Assembly: GCA_017307375.1 (NCBI GenBank)
Contig: JAFKFH010000020.1
Span: 89,080 to 153,079 of the forward strand
Reading direction: 5' to 3'
Source: Alphaproteobacteria bacterium
GTDB lineage: Bacteria > Pseudomonadota > Alphaproteobacteria > Ferrovibrionales > Ferrovibrionaceae
Length of the DNA stretch: 64,000 bases
The translations under genes were made by a program, and so were the position numbers. Below are positions 16,769-26,201 of this stretch, piece after piece. Within the stretch, counting starts at the first letter, position 1. Each line of letters opens with the position of its first letter. Below the pieces are notes generated by a model that did no database searches, was not told the DNA's origin, and saw only the letters and a program-made list of their open reading frames with translations.

Positions 16769-17858
16769 GGCGACGCCGATCGATCGGGGGGGCACGGGCG
16801 ATCTGCTGTTCGGTGCCGTGGCGGCGTCCGGCCTGCCGATGGTGCTGACCGATCCGCTGGCCGCGGACAATCCGATCGTCCATGCCAATGCCGCGTTCCT
16901 GAAGCTGACCGGGTACGGTCCGCAGGAAATCGTCGGTCGCAACTGCCGCCTGCTGCAAGGTCCAGATACCAATCCGGCGGCAACGGCTGCCATCAGGCGC
17001 GCGGTGGCCGCGGGCGAAGCCGCCAGCGTCGACATCCTCAATTACCGGCGCGACGGCGGCAGCTTCTGGAATGCCCTGACCGTCAGTCCGATCCACGACG
17101 CGACGGGCCGCCTGCGCTACTTCCTTGGCATCCAGCAGGATATCGGCCAGCGCGCCTCCGGGGATCGCGGCCTGACGCCCGACTTCATCGCCCTCATCGC
17201 CCATGAATTGCGCAACCCGATGACGCCGGTGCTGATGCAGGTCCAGCACCTCTCGCGCCTGGCGGAGAGCACCGAAGACACGCTGCGCCCGCATCTCGAC
17301 CGGCTGCGCCTGGCGATCGACACCTATATGCGGCGCGCCGCGACCCTGCTCGACCTCGCCCGCATCGCCGCCGGCCGTCTCGACCTCAAGCCCGCGGCGG
17401 TCGATCTGGCCGATCTGACCCGCGCGGCGATCGAACGTCACCAGGCATGGGCGGCCGCGGCCGGATCGCCGATCGGCTATGCCGGCCCGCCCGAGGACCT
17501 CGGCTGGTGGGATCGGGCCGCGCTGGAGCAGATCCTCGACAACCTTTTGTCCAACGCGATCAAATATGGCCCGGGCATGCCGATCTCAGTCACGCTGTCA
17601 TCGACGCGGGACACGGTGACGCTGGCGGTGCACGACAAGGGCAGCGGGATCCAGCCGAGTGAACGCGAGCGCGTGTTCGGCCCGTTCGAAAGGCTGATCG
17701 GGCCTGATGCCCAGGCCGGCTTCGGCATCGGCTTGTGGGTCGTGCGCCAGCTGGTCGAGGCCATGGGGGGTAACATCGTAGTTGCCTACGGCCACGAAGC
17801 CGGTTCTACCTTTACCGCAATCATCCCTCGCGCGGACAGACGACCAGAATCACGATGA
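16761..17858 (+). CDS. LOV-domain blue-light sensor histidine kinase
   Basis: A 365-residue soluble kinase. The N-terminal LOV domain (about 15-128) has every photochemical landmark: GRNCRLLQG with adduct-forming C62, the flavin-contacting N94 in NYRRDG, N104 in FWN and Q125 in GIQQDI. It is followed by a HisKA domain with H148 in AHELRNP. The HATPase_c domain has N box NLLSN (N265), G1 box DKGSG (292-296) and G2 box GFGIG (320-324), all intact. There is no membrane segment. Blue light should form a flavin-cysteinyl adduct and change autophosphorylation. It overlaps the KaiC-like gene by ATGA, which makes that protein and the response regulator its likely partners. Confidence 0.95.
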   Translation: MAEATPIDRGGTGDLLFGAVAASGLPMVLTDPLAADNPIVHANAAFLKLTGYGPQEIVGRNCRLLQGPDTNPAATAAIRRAVAAGEAASVDILNYRRDGGSFWNALTVSPIHDATGRLRYFLGIQQDIGQRASGDRGLTPDFIALIAHELRNPMTPVLMQVQHLSRLAESTEDTLRPHLDRLRLAIDTYMRRAATLLDLARIAAGRLDLKPAAVDLADLTRAAIERHQAWAAAAGSPIGYAGPPEDLGWWDRAALEQILDNLLSNAIKYGPGMPISVTLSSTRDTVTLAVHDKGSGIQPSERERVFGPFERLIGPDAQAGFGIGLWVVRQLVEAMGGNIVVAYGHEAGSTFTAIIPRADRRPESR

Positions 17859-19351
17859 GCATGGATACGGCAGGCATACCCCCTCTGGAACGAGCCGGCA
17901 GTGCAATTCCCGGCCTCGACGCCATCATCCACGGCGGTTTTTTCAAGGGCGGCGTCTACATCATCTCGGGGGCACCAGGTGCCGGCAAGACGGTGCTGGG
18001 CAACCATATCTGCTTTCGCCACGCCGAGAACGGGGGCCGCGTCCTCTATGTCACGCTGCTCGCCGAATCGCATGCCCGCATGCTGCAGCACATTGCCGGC
18101 TTCGCCTTCTACGATGCCGAGGTCCTGTCGCGCTCGCTGACTTATGTCTCGGGTTTCGGCATCCTGCAGGAAGGTGGGCTGCGCGGCCTTCTCGACCTGC
18201 TGCGCCGCGAGATGACCAGTCATCGGGCGACGCTGCTGGTCCTCGACGGCTTCGCGGTCGCCGCCGCGGCGACGCCGTCCGAGCAGGAGCTGAAGAAGTT
18301 CATCCACGAACTGCAGACCTTCACGGCGATGCAGGACTGCCTGACCCTGTTGCTGACCAACGGGTTCCGCGGCGACTACCATGCCGAGCAGACGATGGTC
18401 GACGGCCTGATCAGCCTGCATCGGCAAAGCTACGGCAACCGCGTGGTGCGCGAGCTGGAAGTCCTGAAGTTCCGCGGTTCCGATTTCCTGGTCGGCCGCC
18501 ATTCGTTCCGGATCGGCGCCGAGGGCATCACGATCTTCCCGCGGCTGGAGGCGCTGCTGTCGCACGGATCCGGCGACGACCGCTACCGCGCCCACTGTCT
18601 GTCGATGGGCGTGCCCGAGCTCGACGACATGCTGGGCGGCGGCCTGCCGTCCGGCACCACCACCATGCTGCTCGGCCCATCCGGATCGGGCAAGACGACG
18701 CTCGGCCTGCATTTCCTCTGCGAATCGAGCCCGGCCGAACCCGGGCTGCTGTTCGGCTTCTACGAGACGCCGGTGCGGCTGCAGAAAAAGGCCGAGCGGC
18801 TGGGCCTGTCGCTGGCCCGCCCGCTCGAGGACGGGACGCTGGAATGCCTCTGGTACCAGCCGACCGAACAGCTGCTCGACGATCTCGGCGCGAAACTGCT
18901 CGATGCGGTGCGGCGGCGTAACGTCAAGCGGCTGTTCATCGACGGCCTGGACGGCTTCAAGCAGGCCTCGCCCAATCCCGACCGGCTGATCCATTTCCTG
19001 ACCGCCCTGACCAACGAGCTGGGCGTGCTCGGGGTCACCACGATCTGCTCGACCGAGACGAAAGTGCTGGTCGGACCGGAGGTGGTGACGCCGGTGTCCG
19101 GCCTGTCGGTCCTGGCCGACAACCTGATCCTGCTGCGCTTCGTGGAACTGCGCGCTCAGCTCTACCGTTTGCTGTCCATCCTCAAGGTGCGCGACAACGC
19201 CTTCGACGCCGCCCTGCGGGAATTTCGCCTGACCAGCGACGGCATCAAGCTCGCCGATACCTTCCGCAGTGCGGAAGATATTCTTAGCGGTGCCGCCAGG
19301 CTACAGGACTTGGGCGACGACGGCTTGGGCAAGGACAAGAATTTGCGATGA
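17855..19351 (+). CDS. Double-domain KaiC-like ATPase
   Basis: A 498-residue protein with two RecA/KaiC domains. Domain 1 has Walker A GAPGAGKT (39-46) and Walker B LLVLDG (ending D131); domain 2 has Walker A GPSGSGKTT (274-282) and Walker B LFIDG (D363). Length and layout match cyanobacterial KaiC, but by eye the paired catalytic glutamates are altered (LLAES in domain 1, FYETP in domain 2). At the phosphosite region only the serine (S418) is kept, with V419 at the threonine position. No kaiA or kaiB is present in the window. Start and stop overlap the kinase and the response regulator by four bases each, giving tight coupling. Function as a clock or as a signalling ATPase is not decided by sequence. 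Confidence 0.93.
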   Translation: MSMDTAGIPPLERAGSAIPGLDAIIHGGFFKGGVYIISGAPGAGKTVLGNHICFRHAENGGRVLYVTLLAESHARMLQHIAGFAFYDAEVLSRSLTYVSGFGILQEGGLRGLLDLLRREMTSHRATLLVLDGFAVAAAATPSEQELKKFIHELQTFTAMQDCLTLLLTNGFRGDYHAEQTMVDGLISLHRQSYGNRVVRELEVLKFRGSDFLVGRHSFRIGAEGITIFPRLEALLSHGSGDDRYRAHCLSMGVPELDDMLGGGLPSGTTTMLLGPSGSGKTTLGLHFLCESSPAEPGLLFGFYETPVRLQKKAERLGLSLARPLEDGTLECLWYQPTEQLLDDLGAKLLDAVRRRNVKRLFIDGLDGFKQASPNPDRLIHFLTALTNELGVLGVTTICSTETKVLVGPEVVTPVSGLSVLADNLILLRFVELRAQLYRLLSILKVRDNAFDAALREFRLTSDGIKLADTFRSAEDILSGAARLQDLGDDGLGKDKNLR

Positions 19352-19710
19352 CCCTCGTCCTGGTGGTCGATGACGAGTGCGGGGTAGCCGAAGTCCTGCA
19401 GTTCATCCTGGAGGAAGAAGGCTATCGCGTACTGACGGCCATCAACGGCAAGCAGGCGTTGGGGCTGATGGCCGGCGACCGGCCTGACGTCGTCATCCTC
19501 GACTTCATGATGCCGTTGCTGGACGGGCCCGGCGTGCTCGCGGCGATGCAGGCCGATGACGGACTGAAAACCATCCCGGTGGTGATGATGAGTTCGCTGG
19601 ACGAGGCGACGGTCGCGCGCCGCTGCCGCGATCATCGCGGCTTCCTGCGCAAACCCTTCAGGATCGAGGAGGTGCTGGGCGTCGTCGCGCGGGTACTGGG
19701 CCGCCGGTGA
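19348..19710 (+). CDS. Single-domain response regulator
   Basis: A 120-residue stand-alone receiver domain. The acidic pair D8/D9, phospho-acceptor D52 (VILDFMMP), the S82/S83 switch position and K102 (RKPF) are all present. There is no output domain, so it should act by protein contact. It overlaps the KaiC-like gene by ATGA and is the natural phosphate acceptor of the LOV kinase two genes upstream. Confidence 0.94.
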   Translation: MTLVLVVDDECGVAEVLQFILEEEGYRVLTAINGKQALGLMAGDRPDVVILDFMMPLLDGPGVLAAMQADDGLKTIPVVMMSSLDEATVARRCRDHRGFLRKPFRIEEVLGVVARVLGRR

Positions 19711-19712
19711 CA

Positions 19713-19738
19713 GGCTGCGCCGGCATCCCGGCGCAGCC
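19713..19738. terminator. Convergent-gene hairpin, candidate bidirectional terminator
   Basis: Perfect 11-bp arms GGCTGCGCCGG / CCGGCGCAGCC with a CATC loop, directly between the response-regulator stop (19710) and the stop of the leftward isochorismatase gene (19751). The placement fits termination of both transcripts. There is no T-tract on either side. Confidence 0.65.
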
Positions 19739-19750
19739 CGTTGGGCCCGG

Positions 19751-20356
19751 TCAGCCGGGAATGCGGTCGGCCGCCGGCACGACGATGGCGAAGCGATCGG
19801 CCAGGGCGGCGAGCGTCGCCTGCTGCAACGCCGCGGCCGGCACCACCCCTTCGCCCCCGGCGGCTTCCGGCAGATCGCGGGTGGCGGTCGCCCCGGCCAC
19901 GACCGTCGACCGATAACCGCGGTCGAGCGCGTCGCGCACGGTTGCCGCGACGCACATATGGGTCATGAAACCGGCGACGACCAGCGCCTTGCGCCCGGTT
20001 TTCGCCAGTTCCTCCTCCAGGGTCGTGCCCGCGAACGAATTGGGCAGACGCTTCTCGACCACGGTCTCGCCCTGCGCCGGGCCGATCCCGGCGAGGAAGG
20101 CGCCGCCCGGCCCCTCCCGGTCGAACAGCCCGCCTGCCGCGCCCTTGTGCGCAACATGGATGACCGGGGCGCCGGCATGGCGGGCCGCGGCCAGCAGGCG
20201 GCCGATCTCGGCCGCCGCGGCCTCCACGCCAGGCAACGGCAGGCGGCCGGTCTGGTACTCGCCCTGGTGGTCGATGACGATCAGCACCGATTCCGACCAG
20301 GCCGGGGGCTCGGCGGGCGCACCCGCCATCTGCAGCAGGGTCATGGGACGCGACAT
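19751..20356 (-). CDS. Isochorismatase-family cysteine hydrolase
   Basis: A 201-residue alpha/beta hydrolase with the family's catalytic triad: D29 (VLIVIDHQ), K102 (EKRLPNSF) and C135 (GFMTHMCV). These enzymes hydrolyse isochorismate, nicotinamide or other amides and ethers; the substrate is not clear. CAGGAG lies seven bases before the ATG at 20356. It is divergent from a LysR gene 78 bp away, its probable regulator. Confidence 0.92.
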   Translation of the reverse strand: MSRPMTLLQMAGAPAEPPAWSESVLIVIDHQGEYQTGRLPLPGVEAAAAEIGRLLAAARHAGAPVIHVAHKGAAGGLFDREGPGGAFLAGIGPAQGETVVEKRLPNSFAGTTLEEELAKTGRKALVVAGFMTHMCVAATVRDALDRGYRSTVVAGATATRDLPEAAGGEGVVPAAALQQATLAALADRFAIVVPAADRIPG

Positions 20357-20434
20357 CGCGAAACTCCTGTATGATTTGGACGGGCTGGATCCTGCCCTCT
20401 CGCCTGATCATGCGATATTGGCTAGGATCGCACC

Positions 20435-21322
20435 ATGGCTGTGCAAAAACGCACGATGGGCGGTGATCCCTCCTGGGACGATATCCGGGCACTGGCGGCG
20501 GTGATCGAGGCCGGCACGCTGTCCGGGGCCGCCCGGCTGCTCGGGCTGAACCATGCCACGATCGGCCGCCGGCTACAGGCGCTGGAGCGCGATGCCGGCG
20601 CACGGCTGATCGAACGCCGCGGGGATCGCTGGATCCTCACCCCGGCCGGCGAGACCCTGCGGGCGCCCGCCCTGGCGATGGCCGAGGCGGCGCGGGGCCT
20701 GGTGCGGCGCAGCGCGGCGACGCCGGGGCTGGTCGGGCGCGTGCGCGTCACCGCGCCGCCGCTGATGGCCGAACGCCTGCTGATTCCGCGGCTGGGGCCG
20801 CTGATGGTCGCGCATCCCGGCCTCGAACTGTCGGTCATCGCCGACAATCGCTCGCTGAGCCTCGACCGCCGCGAGGCCGAGATCGCCCTGCGCCTGGCCC
20901 GCCCGCGCGACGGCGACCTGCTGGCCCGGCGGGTGGCAGTCATGGCTTATGCCGTATACGGTCTGGCCGGGCTGCCGCCGGATGCCCCCTGGCTTGCCTA
21001 TGACGAATCCGACCCGCTGCTTTCGGCCACGCCGGAGGCGCGCTGGCTGGCCGCGCGCCCGCCGCCGACGCCGATCGCGCTGCGCGCCAATTCCGGCGCC
21101 GCGCTGCTGGCCGCCGCGCTGGCCGGCCACGGCCGGGCGCTGATTCCCGTGGTGATGGCGGCCGACCACCCGGAGCTGGTACAGCTTGGCGGCGAAGCCG
21201 GCCTGCCGCGGCGCGAGATCTGGCTGTTGCGACATCGCGACCTGCGCCAGTCGGCGCGGGTCGCCGTCGTCGCCGACTTCATCGCCGCGCTGTTCAGAAC
21301 CGAACGCGCCCGATTCGGCTGA
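20435..21322 (+). CDS. LysR-family transcriptional regulator
   Basis: A 295-residue LysR protein. Its helix-turn-helix lies around residues 15-70 (SGAARLLGLNHATIGRRLQAL), in the subfamily where H-A-T-I-G-R replaces the usual QSAVS-type recognition helix. The effector domain is shorter and Pro/Ala-rich near residues 200-215. AGGA precedes the ATG by about seven bases. It is divergent from the isochorismatase-like hydrolase, which it likely controls. Confidence 0.92.
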   Translation: MAVQKRTMGGDPSWDDIRALAAVIEAGTLSGAARLLGLNHATIGRRLQALERDAGARLIERRGDRWILTPAGETLRAPALAMAEAARGLVRRSAATPGLVGRVRVTAPPLMAERLLIPRLGPLMVAHPGLELSVIADNRSLSLDRREAEIALRLARPRDGDLLARRVAVMAYAVYGLAGLPPDAPWLAYDESDPLLSATPEARWLAARPPPTPIALRANSGAALLAAALAGHGRALIPVVMAADHPELVQLGGEAGLPRREIWLLRHRDLRQSARVAVVADFIAALFRTERARFG

Positions 21323-21419
21323 CATGCCGCGGCTACATGGCTGGGTTGCGACGCCCGGCGCAGATATCGATCGGTCCAACGGGCACAATCGCGGTTCGCC
21401 CATCCCATTGCAGGTACGC

Positions 21420-22367
21420 ATGTCCGTTCCCTTCGATCGTCGCCTGGCCATCGGCCTCGCCTTCGGCCTGGTCACCACCCTGATGTGGGCCGGCTGGTCG
21501 GTGGTTTCGCGCCGCGCGGCGCTGGGCGGGCTCAGCGCCTTCGACGTCACCGCGCTGCGCTTCATCGTCGCCGGGGTGATATCCCTGCCCTTCCTGCTGC
21601 GCCGCCGTATCGGCCGCCATGGCATCGGCACCCTGCCCTGGCGGGCGATCGGACTGATGTTCATCGGCGCCGGGGTACCCTATTGCCTCATCTCGCTCGG
21701 CGGTTTTGCCTTTGCGCCGGCCGGCCATGGTGCGCTGCAGGTGCCGGCGACGGTAATGATCCTGACCACGGCCTACGCGGCATTCTTCCTGGGCGAGCGG
21801 CCGCGCCCGCGCGGGCTGGTCGGCCTCGCCGCCGTCATGGCGGGCGTCTTCGCCGTGGGGCTTTCGGGCCTGACGGGCGCGGTCGGTCCCGATGCGTGGC
21901 AGGGCCATGTTCTGTTCTTCTTCGCCGCGGTCTGCTGGGCGACGTTCACGCTTGCCGCGCGCATCTACCGGGCGGACGCGCTGACCGCGACCGCGGCGGT
22001 CGCGGTCGTCTCCGCGCTGGTCTACCTGCCGCCCTACTTCGCCGTCACCGGCAGCCGGTTGTGGCATCAGCCGCTCAACGAGTTGCTGCTGCAGGGGCTT
22101 TACCAAGGGCTGGTGGCCGGCGTGCTCGCGATCATCACCTTCACCAAGACGATCGAGGCGCTGGGCGCCGCCCGTGCCTCACTGTTTCCGACCCTGGTGC
22201 CGGTGCTGGCCAACCTGCTGGCGGTGCCCGTGCTGGGCGAGCCGCTGACACCCGCGACCATGGCCGGCATGGTGCTGGTCACCGGCGGCATGGTGCTGGC
22301 GATGTCCTCGGGCCTGCGGCCGCGCCCGACGCCGGGCGTGACCCCGGGCCGCGCCGGTGCTACCTGA
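21420..22367 (+). CDS. EamA/DMT-family transporter
   Basis: A 315-residue integral membrane protein with about ten helices in two EamA repeats. Typical marks are LMWAGWSVVSRRAAL at the start, FLGERPRPRG at the end of repeat one and VLGEPLTPATMAG at the end of repeat two. It probably exports a metabolite. The start at 21420 follows a CAGGT-like site and excludes a hydrophilic extension reading back into the LysR gene. It lies 27 bp upstream of the MacA-like gene on the same strand and may share its transcript. Confidence 0.9.
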   Translation: MSVPFDRRLAIGLAFGLVTTLMWAGWSVVSRRAALGGLSAFDVTALRFIVAGVISLPFLLRRRIGRHGIGTLPWRAIGLMFIGAGVPYCLISLGGFAFAPAGHGALQVPATVMILTTAYAAFFLGERPRPRGLVGLAAVMAGVFAVGLSGLTGAVGPDAWQGHVLFFFAAVCWATFTLAARIYRADALTATAAVAVVSALVYLPPYFAVTGSRLWHQPLNELLLQGLYQGLVAGVLAIITFTKTIEALGAARASLFPTLVPVLANLLAVPVLGEPLTPATMAGMVLVTGGMVLAMSSGLRPRPTPGVTPGRAGAT

Positions 22368-22394
22368 AGGCGATGACAGGGATCACGGACTGAC

Positions 22395-23735
22395 ATGGCG
22401 CGCGGGCTGACCGGCTGGATCGGCGGGCTGGCGGTGCTGGCAGCGGTGCTGGGCGGCGGCTACGCGCTCGCCACCCGTGACGCCGTCGGCAACGCGGAAC
22501 GCAGCCCCTGGCGCACCGCGACCGTCGATCGCGGCGACATCGTCAATGCGGTATCGGCCACCGGCACGCTTTCTCCGGTCAACACGATCGAGGTTGGCTC
22601 GCAAGTCTCGGGACAGATCGCCGAACTCCATGCCGACTACAACAGCATCGTCCGCCAGGGTGACGTAATCGCCCGCATCGATCCGGCAAGCTATGCCTCC
22701 CGCGTCGCCCAGGCCGCAGCCGACCTCGATATCGCACGGGCCGGCGTGCTGGCCCAGGAAGCCGCCGTGGTCCGCGCCCGCGCCGATGCCGAGAATGCCC
22801 GCAACGCTGCGGCCGCCGCGTCGGCAGCCGGAGCGCGCATCGACGCGATGCTGCAGGATGCGGAACGCGAATACGAACGGCGCCGCAGCCTGCTCGAACG
22901 CGGCATCGCCTCGCCGCGCGACCGCGAGAAGGCCGAGACCGAGTTGAAGAGCCAGCGCGCCGCCAAGGCGGGGCAGGCCGCGACCGAGCGGGCGGCACAG
23001 GCACAGGCGCAATCGGCCCTGGCCCAGATCCGCGCCGCCGAGGCACAACTCGAAACCGCCCGGGCCCAGGTCAAGCAGCGCGAAGCGCAGCTGCGCGCCG
23101 CGGAAATCGACCTTGCCCGCACCGAGATCCGCGCCCCGGTCGACGGCGTCGTGCTCGACCGCCGCGTCAATGTCGGCCAGACCGTCGCCGTCTCGCTGCA
23201 GACGCCGGTGCTGTTCACCCTGGCCCAGGACCTGCGCGACATGCAGGTCGAAGTCGCGGTCGACGAGGCCGATATCGGCCGGGTCGCCCCCGGTCAGGCC
23301 GCGATCTTCACCGTCGACGCCTTTCCAGGTCGCGAGTTCACCGGCCGCGTCAGCCAGCTGCGCAAGCAGCCGCGCACGACCCAGAACGTCGTCACCTACA
23401 CGGTCATCGTCGCCACCCGCAACGACGACCAGCGCCTGCTGCCCGGTCTGACCGCGACGATCCGGATCGTCGCCGACCGCCGCGACGGCGTGCTGCGCCT
23501 GCCCGATGCGGCCCTGCGCTACCGGCCGCCGGGGGTTGCTGCGGCGCCGGCCGCCCAACCCCATGTCTATGTGCTGGACGGCGATGGCGAGGCACGGCCG
23601 CGTCCGGTGCGGCTTGGCCTGAGCGACGGCAGCTTCACCGAACTGACCGATGGGATCGGCCCGGGCGAGCAGGTCGTCATCGGCGGCGGCCAGCCCAGGA
23701 CCGGCGGCGGAACAGGCTTGCGCCTGGGATTCTGA
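22395..23735 (+). CDS. MacA-like periplasmic adaptor of a tripartite efflux pump
   Basis: A 446-residue membrane-fusion protein. An N-terminal membrane anchor (about 7-27) precedes a lipoyl/barrel-sandwich half ([19 protein letters not shown]). A long Ala/Glu/Arg/Gln-rich alpha-helical hairpin spans about 105-235, then the second barrel half ([19 protein letters not shown]) and a beta-barrel region follow. It links the inner-membrane MacB-type pump encoded just downstream to an outer-membrane channel. No TolC-type gene is in the window. It ends 4 bp before the ATPase gene. Confidence 0.92.
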   Translation: MARGLTGWIGGLAVLAAVLGGGYALATRDAVGNAERSPWRTATVDRGDIVNAVSATGTLSPVNTIEVGSQVSGQIAELHADYNSIVRQGDVIARIDPASYASRVAQAAADLDIARAGVLAQEAAVVRARADAENARNAAAAASAAGARIDAMLQDAEREYERRRSLLERGIASPRDREKAETELKSQRAAKAGQAATERAAQAQAQSALAQIRAAEAQLETARAQVKQREAQLRAAEIDLARTEIRAPVDGVVLDRRVNVGQTVAVSLQTPVLFTLAQDLRDMQVEVAVDEADIGRVAPGQAAIFTVDAFPGREFTGRVSQLRKQPRTTQNVVTYTVIVATRNDDQRLLPGLTATIRIVADRRDGVLRLPDAALRYRPPGVAAAPAAQPHVYVLDGDGEARPRPVRLGLSDGSFTELTDGIGPGEQVVIGGGQPRTGGGTGLRLGF

Positions 23736-23739
23736 TCCC

Positions 23740-24429
23740 ATGACTCGCGCCGTGATAGAACTCCAGGCGCTGCGCCGCGAATACCGGGTCGGCGCCGGTA
23801 CGGTCGTCGCCCTGGACGATGTCGACCTGACGATCGAGGCCGGCGACTATGTCGCGGTCACCGGCCCCTCGGGTTCCGGCAAATCGACGCTGATGAACCT
23901 GATCGGCTGTCTCGACCGGCCGACATCCGGGCGCTATCTGCTCGACGGCATCAACGTCGCGGAGATGGATTCCGATCGCCTCGCCCAGATTCGCGGCGCC
24001 AAGATCGGCTTCGTGTTCCAGCAATTCAATCTGCTGCCGCGAACGACCGCGCTGGAGAATGTGGAGTTGCCGCTGCTCTATGCCGGCGTCAGGGCGCGCG
24101 ATCGCGAGGCGCGGGCCCGGGCCGCGCTCGACGCCGTCGGGCTCGGCGATCGCATCGGCCATCGGCCGACCGAACTTTCCGGTGGCCAGCAGCAACGCGT
24201 CGCCATCGCCCGCGCGCTGGTCAACCGCCCGGCGCTGATCCTCGCAGACGAACCGACCGGCGCGCTGGACAGCCGCACCGGCGACGAGATCATGGCATTG
24301 CTGGAGCAGCTCAACCGTGCCGGCAACACCATCCTGATCGTCACGCATGACCGGAATGTCGCCGCACGTGCCCGGCGGATCGTCGGTGTGCACGACGGCC
24401 GCATCGTGTCCGATCGGCGGCAGCCGTGA
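23740..24429 (+). CDS. MacB-type ABC efflux ATPase (LolD-like)
   Basis: A 229-residue ATPase. Walker [10 protein letters not shown] is at 42-50, the Q-loop in [11 protein letters not shown], the signature LSGGQQQR and Walker [14 protein letters not shown] follow. This is the MacB/LolD subclass. Unlike E. coli MacB, ATPase and permease are separate genes here, joined by a GTGA overlap. It energises the permease encoded next. Confidence 0.93.
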   Translation: MTRAVIELQALRREYRVGAGTVVALDDVDLTIEAGDYVAVTGPSGSGKSTLMNLIGCLDRPTSGRYLLDGINVAEMDSDRLAQIRGAKIGFVFQQFNLLPRTTALENVELPLLYAGVRARDREARARAALDAVGLGDRIGHRPTELSGGQQQRVAIARALVNRPALILADEPTGALDSRTGDEIMALLEQLNRAGNTILIVTHDRNVAARARRIVGVHDGRIVSDRRQP

Positions 24430-25658
24430 GGCTCGGCGCCAGCCTGCGCCCGGCCCTCGCCGCCCTGCGCCGCGCCCGCTTGCGCACAGGGCTGACGACG
24501 CTCGGTATCGTGATCGGCACGGCGGCGCTGATCGCGATGGCGGCGATCTCGGCCGGCGCCCAGGAACGCGTCCGCCGGCAGATCGACAGCCTGGGCGCCA
24601 ATCTCGTGATGGTGATTTCGGGCAGCGCCACCGCCGCCGGCGTCCGCCTGGGCGGCGGCTCGGGCCTGACGATCACCGCCGACGATGCGGCCGCGATCGC
24701 GCGGGCGATCCCGAACCTCGATGCGGTCGCACCGGTTCGCCGCGGCACCGTGCAGGCGGTGGCCGGGAACCGCAACTGGCAGGCCACGCTGCAGGGCATC
24801 ACCGCGGATTTCCTGGTCGCTCGCGACTGGGCGGTCGTCGCCGGGCGGCCGCTGACATCAGAGGAACTGGCCGGCAGCCAGCGCCTCGCCCTGATCGGCG
24901 AAACGATCAGGCGAGAATTGTTTGCCGACGGCGATGCGGTCGGGCGACTCATCCGTGTCGGCAGCCTCGCCTTCACCGTGGTCGGCGTGCTCGAGGCCAA
25001 GGGGCCGAACCCGCAGGGTGCCGACCAGGACGACATGCTGCTGGTGCCGCTGAAGACCGCGATGCGGCAGGTGCTGGGCGACAGCGCCGCACGGCCGCGC
25101 ACCGTCGACCAGATCGTGATCAGGGTCGCCGACGGCGCCTCGGTACCCGGCACGATGGAGGCGGTGCGCGAGTTGCTGCGCCGGCGGCATCGCCTGGGCG
25201 CGGAACGCATCGACGACTTCATCCTGCGCGACATGTCGGAGATGCTGGCGGTGCGCGAGGCGGCCGGGCGCGTTCTCGGATTTCTGCTCGCGGCGGTCGC
25301 GTCGGTGTCGCTGCTCATCGGCGGTTTCGGCGTGATGAACGTGATGCTGGCCGGCATCGCCGAGCGTACGCGCGAAATCGGCCTCAGGCTCGCCGTCGGC
25401 GCGCGGCCGCGAGACATCCTGGGCCAGTTCCTGATCGAGGCGACGCTGCTGGCCAGCGCCGGCGGATTGCTGGGCGTCGCGCTCGGCATCGTCGCGGCGA
25501 TCGCGGTCGGCCGGTCGTTCGGGTGGCCGATCGCGATCGGTGCGGGCTCCGTCGGGCTGGCCCTTGCCGCGGCTGCCTCGACCGGGATCGGCTTCGGGAT
25601 CTATCCCGCCATGAAGGCGGCGCGGGCCGATCCGATCACGGCGTTGCGGACGACATAG
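24426..25658 (+). CDS. MacB-type ABC efflux permease
   Basis: A 410-residue protein starting at a GTG that overlaps the ATPase stop. There is one N-terminal membrane helix (about 20-45), a periplasmic MacB core domain of some 220 residues, and three C-terminal helices with the FtsX-type stretch [23 protein letters not shown]. The partner MacA-like adaptor and ATPase are upstream, so the set should export a large or amphipathic substrate by the MacAB mechanism. Its last 23 bp overlap the convergent GNAT gene. Confidence 0.93.
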   Translation: MRLGASLRPALAALRRARLRTGLTTLGIVIGTAALIAMAAISAGAQERVRRQIDSLGANLVMVISGSATAAGVRLGGGSGLTITADDAAAIARAIPNLDAVAPVRRGTVQAVAGNRNWQATLQGITADFLVARDWAVVAGRPLTSEELAGSQRLALIGETIRRELFADGDAVGRLIRVGSLAFTVVGVLEAKGPNPQGADQDDMLLVPLKTAMRQVLGDSAARPRTVDQIVIRVADGASVPGTMEAVRELLRRRHRLGAERIDDFILRDMSEMLAVREAAGRVLGFLLAAVASVSLLIGGFGVMNVMLAGIAERTREIGLRLAVGARPRDILGQFLIEATLLASAGGLLGVALGIVAAIAVGRSFGWPIAIGAGSVGLALAAAASTGIGFGIYPAMKAARADPITALRTT

Positions 25659-26154
25659 CGGCAAGCCTGGCGATGCCGTCGCGATCGAGGCGGTTTACCG
25701 TCCAGCCGTCCATCGGCCGGGCGCCGATCGCCCGGTAGAAGCCGATCGCCGGCTCGTTCCAGTCGAGCACCGACCATTCCAGCCGGCCGCATTGCCGTTC
25801 CTGGCACAGCCGCGCCAGATGGCGCAGCAAGGCGAGGCCGAGGCCGAGGCCGCGATACCGGGGCCGCACGAACAGATCCTCGAGATAGAGGCCGCGCCGG
25901 CCGACGAAGGTCGAGAAATTATGGGTGAACAGCGCCACCCCCGCATGCCGCCAGGCGCCACCCTCGCCCGCGATCTCGGCAACCACCGCCTCGACCACCG
26001 GACGGTCGCAGAACAGTTCCGCCTCCAGCCGCGGCGTATCCATCTCGACCTCGTGCAGCAGGCGCTCGTACTCGGCCAGTTCGCGCACCATGGCGACGAT
26101 CTCGTCGCAATCGGTCCGAACGGCGGCGCGCAGCCTGGTGACAGGACGGGTCAT
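25636..26154 (-). CDS. GNAT acetyltransferase, diamine acetyltransferase (SSAT)-like
   Basis: A 172-residue GNAT with the SSAT-type core YLEDLFVRPRYRGLGLGLALL and the late VLDWNEPAIGFYRAIGA segment. Related enzymes acetylate polyamines or other small amines; the substrate here is an inference. The start at 26154 is preferred over 26160 because AAGAGGAA is then about six bases away rather than touching the ATG. The 3' end overlaps the MacB-type permease gene tail to tail. Confidence 0.87.
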   Translation of the reverse strand: MTRPVTRLRAAVRTDCDEIVAMVRELAEYERLLHEVEMDTPRLEAELFCDRPVVEAVVAEIAGEGGAWRHAGVALFTHNFSTFVGRRGLYLEDLFVRPRYRGLGLGLALLRHLARLCQERQCGRLEWSVLDWNEPAIGFYRAIGARPMDGWTVNRLDRDGIARLAAMSSATP

Positions 26155-26201
26155 GGCCATTTCCTCTTATCGCTTGCCGGCCCGCCAGCTAATATCCCGG
26201 C

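Noticed and set aside
16659..19740. A full Kai clock
   Set aside because: No kaiA- or kaiB-like gene is adjacent and the KaiC-like phosphosite threonine position is Val; calling it a circadian clock is not supported.
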